A stretch of 64,000 bases of DNA from Tragulus kanchil (Eukaryota; Chordata; Mammalia; Artiodactyla; Tragulidae). The notes beneath the pieces are model-generated. The model worked only from the letters and a program-made list of their open reading frames with translations. It did not search any database and was not told the DNA's origin. A program made the translations under genes and the position numbers. Location: positions 171,177,298 through 171,241,297 of the forward strand of contig JAIOJX010000030.1 of NCBI GenBank assembly GCA_022376925.1, written 5' to 3'. The first letter of the stretch is position 1. Each line of letters begins with the position of its first letter. Shown piece by piece: positions 1 to 11,708 of the stretch.

Positions 1-1043
1 GGGGGAGAGAATCTACCAAACATCACAGACTTGGAAGGCACAGTCAGAATGCTAATAGAGTGATCAGACCTCAGAGATTGCCTTCTTGGGATCTGACTGA
101 TGCAGATGAGAAGCGCAACTCCTACCCTGTGCGTCTTCCTACACAGTTGCAATTAACATTTTATCTGCCCTCTGTCTCAAGTCAAAGCGTTGGCACTATT
201 CCCTGGAAGGTGAGGAAGGACCTTAATTACAGAACAGATGCACCCACTGCTGCGTGCTGTATTCCAGTGTCACCACCTCTCCACTCCAGAGAGGGAGGTC
301 AGACAGATCCTGGGCTGTCATGTGGCTCCAATTGAATATTTTAATTTAGAGACTCCGTAAGTTGCCCCATCAATTAAGACTGGCTGTACTGGCTGGGGCA
401 CAGCCAGAAGCTCTGGTTCCTTTCATTTCTTACTGACCCCATCACACAGCGGAGGGTTGGCCAACATTTCAGTGGGTGGTGGTGAGCTGCCAGAAGGAAA
501 ATGAAGACTAATGATTGAAGACGATTGTAAAGGGTAGGATTGGTCTTTGAAATGACAGCACATATGTCATGAGAGCTAATTGATGGTGCTTGGAGGGGGT
601 CCAGGGAAAGTGGAGTGTTTTCTTTTACCATGTGTTCGCAACTGATAAATCCCTCTTCTTAGTGAATTATCCCTGAATAGACTTGCTTTTTGCTCAGGTA
701 AATTTTAGTGCAAGGAAGTTCTTCATGTGATTATTCATGAGTTCAGGCTCTTTGCATCTCATGATGGTATCAGTTCATCATTTACTCCAGGAGGGAAAGG
801 GAGTAGAACAAGAATGAGGGAAGGTGCTGCCTTTCAGAGGATAAGTTTAGGGCCAACTGCTTCCTCTTTTTTGTCTTCAAATTGCGATTCATGCAGATGT
901 GTCTACATGGAGGAGGAGGGCTGAGTGAGAAGGAGGTACAAGAGATGAGGTTGATCCAGTCTTGGAGGCAGATGGGCACAGTGATAATGAGGCCTGAAAA
1001 CCTGTCTCCCTTCACCCTCTGACAGTGTTGAGAAAGTATTAAT
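1..1043. other. single-copy non-coding DNA
   Basis: I recognise no gene or repeat here. Open frames are short (largest below 170 codons, and running into the L1 repeat) and show no domain, splice-site context or codon pattern suggesting an exon. Confidence 0.5.
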
Positions 1044-1727
1044 AACTTGGTACAGCCACCATGGAAGACGGAATGGAAGTTCCTCAGGAAACCAAAAATA
1101 GATCTACCATATGACCCAGCAATCCTACTCCTGGGCATATACCCAGACGTAATTATAACTAAAAAAGATATATGTACCCCTATGTTCATAGTAGCTAAGA
1201 CATGAAAGCAAACCAAATGTCTATCAACAGATGAATGGATAAAGAAGATATGGTACACACACACACACACACACACACACAAGAATGCTGCTAGTCATAG
1301 AACAGAGTAATGTCATTTGTATCAACTGGGTGCAACTAGAGGTTATCATGCTAAGTGGAGTAAGAAAGAAAGAAAAAGAATAGTACATGGTATCATTTAA
1401 TATTTGGAATCCAAAACATGGCATAAACAAACTTGTCTACAGAACATAAACAGACTCTTAGACGTAGAGAACAGACTTGTGGTTGCTAAGGGAGGGAGAG
1501 GGATGAACTGGGAGTTTGGTGTCAGGAGATGCAAACTATTACATTTAGAATGGATAAACAACAGGATCCCACAGTATAGCACAGGGAACTATATTCAATA
1601 TCCTGTGATAAACCGTAATGGAAAAGAACATAAAAAATTATGTATGTGTGTAACTGAGTCACTTGGCTGTACAGAAGAAGTGGGCACAGCATTGTAAATC
1701 AACTGTACTCCAATAAAAAGAAAAACA
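1044..1727 (+). mobile_element. LINE-1 3' end (ruminant type), 5'-truncated
   Basis: The stretch begins with the L1 3'-region phrase ggtacagccaccatggaaga and runs through other recognisable L1 landmarks: tgacccagcaatcc, gggcatatacccag, aacagacttgtggttgc and ctatattcaatatcctgtg. It ends with a polyadenylation signal (aataaa near 1712) and a short A-rich tail. It is a 5'-truncated, inactive insertion carrying only the terminal part of the element. An (AC)n microsatellite has expanded inside it. No clear target-site duplication was found. Confidence 0.9.
1255..1280 (+). repeat. (AC)13 microsatellite inside the L1
   Basis: Thirteen AC units lie directly after tggt. They sit where related L1 copies carry a short TA/CA-rich segment, so the tract probably grew from the element itself. 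Confidence 0.95.
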
Positions 1728-2467
1728 CATCTTCCTTCTTTCTCAAATGCATAAAACACTGTCCTCAGCCAATATGCAGTGAGGTTACAATAGACTCATT
1801 TCCTGTTCCTAAATGTACAAACCTTGCTTTTAATTGGATGCCTAGGCCATGGAAGCAGCTGACACTGGTATGTGGGAACCATCCTTCTGGGCGAGGTGAG
1901 CATCCTGACGGCTACAGAGAGTAGCTCTTGGCTTTAACTGCAGGTAAGCCTTTGGAATCAATACCAGATAATCAGCTCTTTTCAAAGAAACAGAGGCTTG
2001 TGACTTACTCCCTGTCTCAGGTGAAACATAATTTAGAACTAAATACTGTTTTAGCAGTGACTCCATAGTTGGTTAAAATATGCAGTGGCTATCATTAACA
2101 TTGGCTGCCCCGGTCATGATCTCGCTTATTTACAAAGAAAGTGGCTAGCTGTCACCTTGGCTTTCTTCTGTAGTAAACCACAAACACTTTTTGTTAAAGT
2201 TTGTATTTGGGATTTAAACGTAACTGGGCCATTATGGCCAACTGCCGTCACAGACACACATGATTTGTGTGTCAGGATGAACAAATCAGAGCTCCAAATA
2301 AGGGGGGACCCACAGCAATACATTGTTCTGCTTCCCCTCCACTGCAGAGTGTTCTAAGTGTTAACTACTGCCAGTGAAGTCGACTCATGAGTAAATGTCT
2401 AATCAAGGAGCAAGGATAGGATAATACACAGTTGGTAGAGTGAAGTTAGATATGGAATTAAATCTTG
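1728..2467. other. single-copy non-coding DNA
   Basis: No gene, known repeat or strong motif was recognised. The overlapping frames of 65 to 90 codons on both strands look random. Confidence 0.5.
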
Positions 2468-4690
2468 TCTCTGGCTGCAGACACCGTGGCTGGAATGCAA
2501 ATTGTTCCTTTTAAAACTTACTTGCACATGGAAGGAACAGTTTCCGTGTTTTAATGGGCTCCATGGGAATCATGCCCTCCCACTGGCAACTGGAAGAACA
2601 TTATTTATTCTCAGGTTATGGGGCCCACAACTCCTCTCTTTGCTATCGCCGCCGTCTCCAGCAAGGAAACTGTGCTTGCATACCATCATGTTCTTAAACT
2701 TAGACTTGTATCAACTCTGAATGATTCCTTGGAGTGTGTCATTAGTCGTGACAGGATAATTCATGAGCTGAGTGATTCTGACGCCATTAGAGGAGCACCT
2801 GGGTCTCCAGCCCTGGTGGAAGGAACCAGAAGTGACAGCAGGGCACCTCGGGGAAGCATGCTGTTTACTGTGCTTCATCGTGGAAGGTGTCCTCAGGAAT
2901 CTGACAGCAGACCCCTGGAGGGACCTGGGCCTAAGGTGGCACTGGTTTGGCAGAGGCCCCTGTCATGGGCATTGGTTATTCCTGCGTGAGGAGAACTGTG
3001 CGTGTGTATTCTTTGCTCTTCACTTCCAAGTGGCTGATTTTGATGCCCCGTGGGCTCATGCTTATGGTGTCCACTTTGGCATTCCTCCAAAGTGTTCTTG
3101 GAAAAAGTTTTAAAACATGAAAGATAGCATCCGAGTAGCCATTCTAGGAAAACGAAGGACCATCTTAGATGTTCTCATGCTTCTTTTCTGGTGTAGTGTT
3201 TGTGTTGTCGTTGTGTTAGGCTGAAGTGTATACAGGAACCTGACATTGCCTCAGACTCTAAATGGCCTCCTCAGATCAGCCAGTGGCCCAGCGCCAGAGT
3301 GTGAACCAGAGTGTGGCTGAGGGGCTGATACAAGGGAAAGGAAGGGTAGGGTGACTGTGATGGAGAGGCCTGGATCAGAACCCAGAGGCTGAGCTCCTGT
3401 GCTCTGTGTGATATCCATCCTATTTTGGGTAAAATCGTGGCCCTGTTGAAGGTAGTTAGGGGTGTTCAGAATTATTTCTGTCTTTATCATTGACATGCTG
3501 ACTTAAGACCATACACCATTCCCTATGGACTCCTTGTATCCTATATAGATGCCACATCTTCTGTATTTAAATTCCATTATCTCTGGCTGCAGACACCGTG
3601 GCTGGAATGCAAATTGTTCCTTTTAAAACTTACTTGCACATGAAAATTCCGTGTTTTAATGGGCTCCAGGGGAATCATGCCCGCCCACTGGCAACTGGAA
3701 GAACATTATTTATTCTCAGGTTATGGGGCCCACAACTCCTCTCTTTGCTATCGCCGCCGTCTCCAGCAAGGAAACTGTGCTTGCATACCATCATGTTCTT
3801 AAACTTAGACTTGTATCAACTCTGAATGATTCCTTGGAGTGTGTCATTAGTCGTGACAGGATAATTCATGAGCTGAGTGATTCTGACGCCATTAGAGGAG
3901 CACCTGGGTCTCCAGCCCTGGTGGAAGGAACCAGAAGTGACAGCAGGGCACCTCGGGGAAGCATGCTGTTTACTGTGCTTCATCGTGGAAGGTGTCCTCA
4001 GGAATCTGACAGCAGACCCCTGGAGGGACCTGGGCCTAAGGTGGCACTGGTTTGGCAGAGGCCCCTGTCATGGGCATTGGTTATTCCTGCGTGAGGAGAA
4101 CTGTGCGTGTGTATTCTTTGCTCTTCACTTCCAAGTGGCTGATTTTGATGCCCGTGGGCTCATGTTATGGTGTCCACTTTGGCATTCCTCCAAAGTGTTC
4201 TTGGAAAAAGTTTTAAAACATGAAAGATAGCATCCGAGTAGCCATTCTAGGAAAACGAAGGACCATCTTAGATGTTCTCATGCTTCTTTTCTGGTGTAGT
4301 GTTTGTGTTGTCGTTGTGTTAGGCTGAAGTGTATACAGGAACCTGACATTGCCTCAGACTCTAAATGGCCTCCTCAGATCAGCCAGTGGCCCAGCGCCAG
4401 AGTGTGAACCAGAGTGTGGCTGAGGGGCTGATACAAGGGAAAGGAAGGGTAGGGTGACTGTGATGGAGAGGCCTGGATCAGAACCCAGAGGCTGAGCTCC
4501 TGTGCTCTGTGTGATATCCATCCTATTTTGGGTAAAATCGTGGCCCTGTTGAAGGTAGTTAGGGGTGTTCAGAATTATTTCTGTCTTTATCATTGACATG
4601 CTGACTTAAGACCATACACCATTCCCTATGGACTCCTTGTATCCTATATAGATGCCACATCTTCTGTATTTACAACTATTCCATTTATCT
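2468..4690 (+). repeat. tandem pair 1 (about 1.11 kb x 2)
   Basis: Copy A is 2468-3579 and copy B is 3580 to about 4690, directly abutting. Both begin tctctggctgcagacaccg. The offset is 1112 at the start and 1105 inside. Differences cluster near the 5' end of copy B (a 7-base deletion near 3640) and at the 3' end of copy A, where tttaaattccattatct replaces a slightly longer version seen in copy B at 4670-4690. Content is otherwise anonymous non-coding DNA. The frames at 2618 and 3723 are the same 123-codon frame seen twice, not two genes. Confidence 0.95.
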
Positions 4691-5474
4691 GCTTGGGATG
4701 TTGTGATATTCTGTTGACATCAAAAGCATTAAAACATTTTGAAAAGTAAAGAATACTTGACAGTGTAGGTGATCTACTTTCTCACTGTTACAAGCCAGAC
4801 GCTCTGAAGCCTGTTCTTACATGACAGCAAATACATGACAAGCTTTCATTACAGGCAATTGTTCAAAAGTATTTGAACTTTTCTTGTTATATACAAATGG
4901 ATGTTATATCAGAGGTCAGAACAATTTCTTTGCAAATGATTGAGATGAGGGCCTAATAACAGGCTAGACTGAATCTGCTTTTTGCTGGATTTAAAAAAAA
5001 AAAAAAATTGTAGGAGATAATCTCAGCAATTAACAAGGATCTGATCTCTTCTCTTTTAAACTGCTGATTCATGCCCTAGAACAAGTACAGACCTGGGCAT
5101 GATGGCTAAGAGAAAGAAATGGTTTCAAGCCAGCATCATGACAAATGGTCAGAACAAGCTCGCAGTCTGGCTATCCCAGCCCTTTATTACAGTGAATCAT
5201 TAAGCAACCCAGTGTTTCATATAATTGCAGAAATAACGAACCTACCAGAAATAGGTAAGAATGCCAGGTCTTTCAACTTATCTGGAAATAAAAATTGGAC
5301 TTGCTGAGGCTAACTTTCTGATTGATGACCTGAGTAATTTGTCCCTTCCTCCTTTTTGGTGTCTGTTGAAGACAGACTACAGGGTTGGTTTGTTAGAAGG
5401 AAATCTCAGTGAGAATCTAGTCCATCACTCCATCTGCACAGATGAGGAATATGGTGGCCTTCTTGGCTGTGTGT
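4691..5474. other. single-copy non-coding DNA with an A15 tract
   Basis: The stretch is AT-rich and I recognise no gene. An uninterrupted run of 15 A lies at 4993-5007, but no SINE or LINE body is recognisable beside it. Confidence 0.5.
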
Positions 5475-5692
5475 GGTTGTTCATATGTGTCTAACCCTAT
5501 GAACCCTATGTTCATATGTGACACCCTATGAACTGCAGTGCATCAGGCTCCTCTGTCCATGGAATTCTCCAGGCAAGAATATTGGAGTGGGTTGCCACTT
5601 CCTCCTTCAGAGGATCTTCCCATGCAGGGCTCATGCCTTGGTCTCCTGATTTGCCAGTAGATCATTTACCGTCTGAGCCACAAGGAAAGCCC
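5475..5692 (-). mobile_element. Bov-tA/Bov-A2-type SINE, reverse orientation
   Basis: On the plus strand it reads as the reverse of a ruminant tRNA/BovB-derived SINE: the landmarks tctccaggcaagaatattgg, agtgggttgccacttcct and tttaccgtctgagccac occur in order, ending in aaagccc (reverse of gggctt, the SINE 5' end). The left end holds an internal duplication of about 30 bp. Tandem pair 2 starts inside this SINE, so copy B has only its last part (6751-6807). Confidence 0.85.
5480..5533 (+). repeat. short imperfect tandem duplication inside the SINE
   Basis: ttcatatgtg occurs at 5480 and 5511, and each is followed by a ccctatgaa block. The unit is about 31 bp. It interrupts the SINE region that normally reads as one continuous segment. 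Confidence 0.7.
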
Positions 5693-7859
5693 ATGGGGAA
5701 AGTCAAAGACAAGAAAGGATCTTGACAGGTGCAGCTAAACGAGGTGTTTGTCACATGGTAAACGATTAATACATGCTTAATGGTAAATGTTTGAAGGCAG
5801 GAAATTTGATAAAAGAAATGGGAAAGTAAGACACTTGGACAGGGCTTGCATGGGTCCAGAGATCAGGATTCTAGACCCACTTCTACCATCATTAGTTTTT
5901 ACAAAGCACCTCATTTCCTTTACTCTAAGCTGCCTCTGATTCCATTTTGAGTATTATTTTCTATTCTTGCTGCCTTAGAATAGTGTTTTTAGATAGGGAA
6001 TAAAATAAGGGAATAGGGATAAAAGTGAAAATGCATTCTGGAAAATATGATCTACTCTCCTCTGTAGCTAGTAAACTTGTTTTCTAGATGTATTATCAAG
6101 ATCCACTGTCTTGAAGGTAACCTAGGAAGCAACAGATAACATATAAATGAGTATTTCACTTACAGTTGAAGTGGATGCTTGTTGTTTGTGTCTCCTTCAG
6201 TCTCCTGGTGTCGGGAAGATTACATGTCTAGGTCACTGCTGTAGGACAGAAATCAGTCTGGAGTGTTTTGATCATTAGCGCATATTTCTTATGACCCTTT
6301 TAAGATAAAATGCAAAGCTATGGTATACTTTTAATTTTCTAAGAGTTCAGAATCTAAGATTGTCAGAATAACACTGCCTGGAGTGTAGGGAAATAAAAAT
6401 GAATCTACCAAAGAGAGAGGGATAAACCTTTGTATATCAGAAGCTCTCATTTTTTAAAAAGTGTCCTTATGCATGTCTCTGTTTCTTCTCAGTGCTTCAG
6501 AAGTCAGAGAGTCAAACTCTGTTATATGCAAAGCCAGACTTAGTTAACAAATTACTTCAGGGCTTGATATACACATTTTGCAGAAGGATTCAGCCAAATA
6601 ACAACTCATCTGGTGCATTTAGAAATGTGAACATGTGGAAATCTTACTTCTTTTCTACAATAGTTGTATTCCTTTCTCTGTTTCAGTGGTGTAAAAGTCC
6701 AGTAATTTTTCTATTTTAAACATGTCGATAGCCACACATTTACCGTCTGAGGGCTCATGCTTGGTCTCCTGAAGTAGATCATTTACCGTCTGAGCCACAA
6801 GGAAAGCCCATGGGGAAAGTCAAAGACAAGAAAGGATCTTGACAGGTGCAGCTAAACGAGGTGTTTGTCACATGGTAAACGATTAATACATGCTTAATGG
6901 TAAATGTTTGAAGGCAGGAAATTTGATAAAAGAAATGGGAAAGTAAGACACTTGGACAGGGCTTGCATGGGTCCAGAGATCAGGATTCTAGACCCACTTC
7001 TACCATCATTAGTTTTTACAAAGCACCTCATTTCCTTTACTCTAAGCTGCCTCTGATTCCATTTTGAGTATTATTTTCTATTCTTGCTGCCTTAGAATAG
7101 TGTTTTTAGATAGGGAATAAAATAAGGGAATAGGGATAAAAGTGAAAATGCATTCTGGAAAATATGATCTACTCTCCTCTGTAGCTAGTAAACTTGTTTT
7201 CTAGATGTATTATCAAGATCCACTGTCTTGAAGGTAACCTAGGAAGCAACAGATAACATATAAATGAGTATTTCACTTACAGTTGAAGTGGATGCTTGTT
7301 GTTTGTGTCTCCTTCAGTCTCCTGGTGTCGGGGAAGATTACATGTCTAGGTCACTGCTGTAGGACAGAAATCAGTCTGGAGTGTTTTGATCATTAGCGCA
7401 TATTTCTTATGACCCTTTTAAGATAAAATGCAAAGCTATGGTATACTTTTAATTTTCTAAGAGTTCAGAATCTAAGATTGTCAGAATAACACTGCCTGGA
7501 GTGTAGGGAAATAAAAATGAATCTACCAAAGAGAGAGGGATAAACCTTTGTATATCAGAAGCTCTCATTTTTTAAAAAGTGTCCTTATGCATGTCTCTGT
7601 TTCTTCTCAGTGCTTCAGAAGTCAGAGAGTCAAACTCTGTTATATGCAAAGCCAGACTTAGTTAACAAATTACTTCAGGGCTTGATATACACATTTTGCA
7701 GAAGGATTCAGCCAAATAACAACTCATCTGGTGCATTTAGAAATGTGAACATGTGGAAATCTTACTTCTTTTCTACAATAGTTGTATTCCTTTCTCTGTT
7801 TCAGTGGTGTAAAAGTCCAGTAATTTTTCTATTTTAAACATGTCGATAGCCACACATTT
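5628..7859 (+). repeat. tandem pair 2 (about 1.12 kb x 2)
   Basis: Copy A is 5628-6741 and copy B is 6751-7859, offset 1118. The 5' end of B is degraded relative to A (bases missing in the gggctcatgc...gtagatc segment), and nine bases, accgtctga, lie between the copies. These nine bases also occur about 40 bp further on in B, as if read out of order. Inside, the copies differ by isolated single-base indels, such as the G run after ctggtgtc. No gene is recognised. The 75-codon frames at 6492 and 7610 are one frame duplicated. Confidence 0.95.
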
Positions 7860-8354
7860 CCTTAAAGTTATTAAAATAGAAGTCAAATAGGTAAAAAGAC
7901 AATTCCCTATGATTGATAATGAAGTGAAACCTGTCATTACATCTCTTGCCTTTCCAGCTTTAAGGTACTTTCCTTGCTCCTGTTGATTGTGCCATGATGA
8001 TTACAGGATGCCCTAGTTTAGAACTGAGATCCATCTCTAAGGATAGCTTCCTCATACACAAAGGAAACCAGTCCACTTGGCCACTGTGTATGTAAACCCT
8101 TTCTACTAGGAATGGTTTGCCTACCATGGAGGGGTTTCTTAAGACTAAGCATGATTCCTAGAGTCGCAATCATATCCACCACTATTACATCAGATCAAGG
8201 ACATCACTCATGTCCTCTCATGGACAATCACCACAGCTAATTATAGGAGGGGTCCAGTTTTTCTAAGGTCTGTTTGATGTGATCGTAATAGCAGTACTTA
8301 AAATTTAACGCTTATCCCATGTATTAACTACCTTCTAGTAATGAAGGCACCGGT
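7860..8354. other. single-copy non-coding DNA
   Basis: Nothing recognisable; no frame of useful length. Confidence 0.5.
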
Positions 8355-10637
8355 CTATCTCCTGTGTTCCCTCTACAAAGTCTGGAACAAGTGGATTCTG
8401 TCAGATATTGTCTGGATTTTCCAAGGGTGCCTTTTTCCAAGAAGAAAGAGTGGTTTCCTCAGACCAGTGTTTGCCAAATTGAGGTCCAAGGACTCCCTGC
8501 AGTTCAAAATGTAGATTCTTGGGTTTTACCTCAGACTGAGTAAATCAGAACCACTGAGCTTGAGACTCAAGGATCTAAATCTATAACATTTCCTAGGCCA
8601 CTCTTATGCATGTTAATACTTAAAAACCATAGCTCTTGGCTTTGTCTGAGTCTCATGTATGCAGAATCCCATACTGCGTAGGGACTTGATGATAGAGAGA
8701 ACAAGAGGATCCTCTGATGAGCTGGAAGAAGATGCCAGGGGACAGGTGTTACTTCTACATGTGTACACAGAAGACTCCTGTTCTCTCTAGGTAGATCTCT
8801 TGGGTTTGCTGGTCACCTTCTGGTCATTCTTTCATTTAGCTAACCATCATCCTGATTGACTGGATTGTCTCTGTACCGCAGGTACCCATGGTTGGGTGGA
8901 GGGCCAGTAAGAAAAATGCCCCCCCCCCCCCCCGCCACCACTGGTTTCAGTAGAGCATTACCATTGGCCAAGCATTCATTTTCTCTCAGCCTCATTGGGA
9001 CTTTGCAATTTGAACATCCTCCTCTTGTTTGAAGAAACACAGTGCATGTGACTCTGTGCCTTATGTGAGTGGGTGTGCATGGGCTGCCTAATGTTCTAAT
9101 GTCCTACATTGTTTTGTCACATGACTTCTCTCTCCTCTGACACAAATCCATCTTAACTTACTCTTTTTCATCATCACTCACCCCAAAGAAAGTGAGCAAA
9201 GAATCCCATCCCTACCCACCTCATGTTTGCAATCTGTTTCCAGCTCAGGAAAACATGCTGATTGGTTATTCTGGTTGCCATGGCTATAGGTCTCATTTCC
9301 CTCCAGATCTGACTTACATTTTCTGTCTATAAGGAAGAACATTTATGTTCTATTTCAGAAATCCCATCCACTAGGTGTCATGAGGAAATAAGACATTAGG
9401 ACATCAAAGTGGACCATTAGAAGCTTCATTTGAGACAATAATCACTAGTATTCCTGATGGTATATTTAGAAAAGAAGTATTGAAAGGTTTTGTTCATTAA
9501 GGAGGCTATCTCCTGTGTTCCCTACAAAGCGAACAAGTGGATTCTGTCAGATATTGTCTGGATTTTCCAAGGGTGCCTTTTTCCAAGAAGAAAGAGTGGT
9601 TTCCTCAGACCAGTGTTTGCCAAATTGAGGTCCAAGGACTCCCTGCAGTTCAAAATGTAGATTCTTGGGTTTTACCTCAGACTGAGTAAATCAGAACCAC
9701 TGAGCTTGAGACTCAAGGATCTAAATCTATAACATTTCCTAGGCCACTCTTATGCATGTTAATACTTAAAAACCATAGCTCTTGGCTTTGTCTGAGTCTC
9801 ATGTATGCAGAATCCCATACTGCGTAGGGACTTGATGATAGAGAGAACAAGAGGATCCTCTGATGAGCTGGAAGAAGATGCCAGGGGACAGGTGTTACTT
9901 CTACATGTGTACACAGAAGACTCCTGTTCTCTCTAGGTAGATCTCTTGGGTTTGCTGGTCACCTTCTGGTCATTCTTTCATTTAGCTAACCATCATCCTG
10001 ATTGACTGGATTGTCTCTGTACCGCAGGTACCCATGGTTGGGTGGAGGGCCAGTAAGAAAAATGCCCCCCCCCCCCCCCGCCACCACTGGTTTCAGTAGA
10101 GCATTACCATTGGCCAAGCATTCATTTTCTCTCAGCCTCATTGGGACTTTGCAATTTGAACATCCTCCTCTTGTTTGAAGAAACACAGTGCATGTGACTC
10201 TGTGCCTTATGTGAGTGGGTGTGCATGGGCTGCCTAATGTTCTAATGTCCTACATTGTTTTGTCACATGACTTCTCTCTCCTCTGACACAAATCCATCTT
10301 AACTTACTCTTTTTCATCATCACTCACCCCAAAGAAAGTGAGCAAAGAATCCCATCCCTACCCACCTCATGTTTGCAATCTGTTTCCAGCTCAGGAAAAC
10401 ATGCTGATTGGTTATTCTGGTTGCCATGGCTATAGGTCTCATTTCCCTCCAGATCTGACTTACATTTTCTGTCTATAAGGAAGAACATTTATGTTCTATT
10501 TCAGAAATCCCATCCACTAGGTGTCATGAGGAAATAAGACATTAGGACATCAAAGTGGACCATTAGAAGCTTCATTTGAGACAATAATCACTAGTATTCC
10601 TGATGGTATATTTAGAAAAGAAGTATTGAAAGGTTTG
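8355..10637 (+). repeat. tandem pair 3 (about 1.14 kb x 2)
   Basis: Copy A is 8355-9492 and copy B is 9506-10637, offset 1146. Both start ctatctcctgtgttccct, but B lacks several bases in the next 25 (tctacaaagtctgg becomes tacaaagc). Thirteen bases (9493-9505) separate the copies. A run of exactly 15 C occurs in both (8919-8933 and 10065-10079). Confidence 0.95.
8919..8933 (+). repeat. C15 homopolymer, repeated at 10065-10079
   Basis: Uninterrupted run of 15 C, identical in length in the second copy of pair 3. On the minus strand it produces a glycine run in a 66-codon frame that is not a credible gene. Confidence 0.95.
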
Positions 10638-10715
10638 TCTTTCTGATTTCTCCCACTGATTCACCAAATTTTCCTATTTTTTGCCTTAATATTTTCAAGT
10701 TTTCTCATAGTTCTT

Positions 10716-11036
10716 TTTTTTTTTTTTTAAGTTTTTTTTTTTTTTTCTTTTTTTGGTGGGTGGGAAGGGAGGCGGGCGGGCCACTTTTATTCGTCTTTCA
10801 TTTATCTATTTTTATCCATCTTTGTTCTTTGGCCCATGTGGGCCTCCCATCGCGGTGGCCTCTGTTGTTGCAGAGCACTGGCTCTGGGCGCATGACCTCC
10901 AGAGCTCTGGCTTGGTAATTGGACACATCAGTCCAGCCGCTCCACAGCACGTGGGATCTCCCCAGGCCAGGGATTGAACTGGCACCCCTTGCACTGCAAG
11001 GCGGTGTCCTTACCCACTGGACCACCAGGGAAGCCC
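10716..11036 (-). mobile_element. tRNA-derived SINE (CHR-like, long tail) with 13-bp target-site duplication
   Basis: It starts with a long poly-T (reverse of the A tail) and ends ccaccagggaagccc, the reverse of the tRNA-derived SINE 5' end. Internal landmarks are gtctttcatttatct, tgggcctcccatcgc, ttggtaattggacacatc and cttgcactgcaagg. The flanks carry a perfect 13-bp duplication, tctcatagttctt, at 10703-10715 and 11037-11049, marking a target-primed insertion. The body reads through as short shadow frames on both strands. Confidence 0.92.
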
Positions 11037-11194
11037 TCTCATAGTTCTTATGGTGATTATTTATCTAGTAAATCAGAGTGAACCTCTTAAATGTTTCCCA
11101 AAGTGTCTTGTCTCCATTGGTAGATAAATGGTCTTCATTCTGATTTTTCCCCTTCAGTACTCTATGAGGTCCACTGTTGATAAAATATTGTTTT

Positions 11195-11462
11195 GTTTTT
11201 TTTTTTTGACCACTTCTATTGGTCTTTCATGTATCTGTTTTCATCCATCTTTGTTATTTTGTCTGTGTGGGCCTCCCATAGCAGTGGCCTCTCACTGCAG
11301 AGCACCAGCTCTGGGCGCATGCGCCCCAGAGCTCCAGCTTGGTAATTGGACACATCGGTCCAGTCAGAGTGGCACATGGAATCTTCCCAGGCCAGGAATC
11401 GAACTGGCACCCCTTGCACTGCAAGGTAGTGTCCTTACCCATTGGACCACCAGGGAAGCCCT
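11195..11462 (-). mobile_element. tRNA-derived SINE (CHR-like, long tail)
   Basis: Same family and orientation as the SINE ending at 11036, about 160 bp further on. A poly-T leader is followed by gaccacttctattgg, and the element ends gaccaccagggaagccc. I see no convincing target-site duplication. The two neighbours are head-to-tail direct copies. Confidence 0.9.
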
Positions 11463-11506
11463 ATCACGTGTTTTTAAAATATCATCTTAATTCTGCTCTT
11501 GGACTG

Positions 11507-11708
11507 TGCTTTGTTCAGTCATGTCTGACTCTTTTGTGACCTCATAGACTGTCACCCACCGAGCTCATCTGCCCGTGGATTTCTCAGGCAAGGATACTGG
11601 AGTGGGTTGTCATTTCCTTTTCTAGGGAATCTTCTTGACCCAGGGATTGAACCCATGTCTCCTGCATTGCAGGTGGATTCTTTACCACTGAGCCACCTGG
11701 AAAGCCCT
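11507..11708 (-). mobile_element. Bov-tA/Bov-A2-type SINE, reverse orientation
   Basis: It contains ttcagtcatgtctgactct, ggcaaggatactggagtgg, gacccagggattgaaccc, tcctgcattgcaggtgg and gagccacctggaaagccc in that order, which is the reverse of the full-length ruminant SINE. Confidence 0.9.

Noticed and set aside
1404..1697. 97-codon frame
   Set aside because: It lies entirely inside the 3' region of the L1 element.
2618..4230. Paired identical frames (for example 123 codons at 2618 and 3723) as a tandem gene family
   Set aside because: The whole 1.1-kb block is repeated, not a coding unit, and the same happens to 17 unrelated blocks. Identity of non-coding flanks and lack of domains argue against paralogous genes.
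10798..11025. Frames inside SINEs (also at 11216, 19453, 24366, 44871, 57218, 57534, 60283)
   Set aside because: They recur wherever the SINE family occurs and translate repeat sequence. They are not genes.
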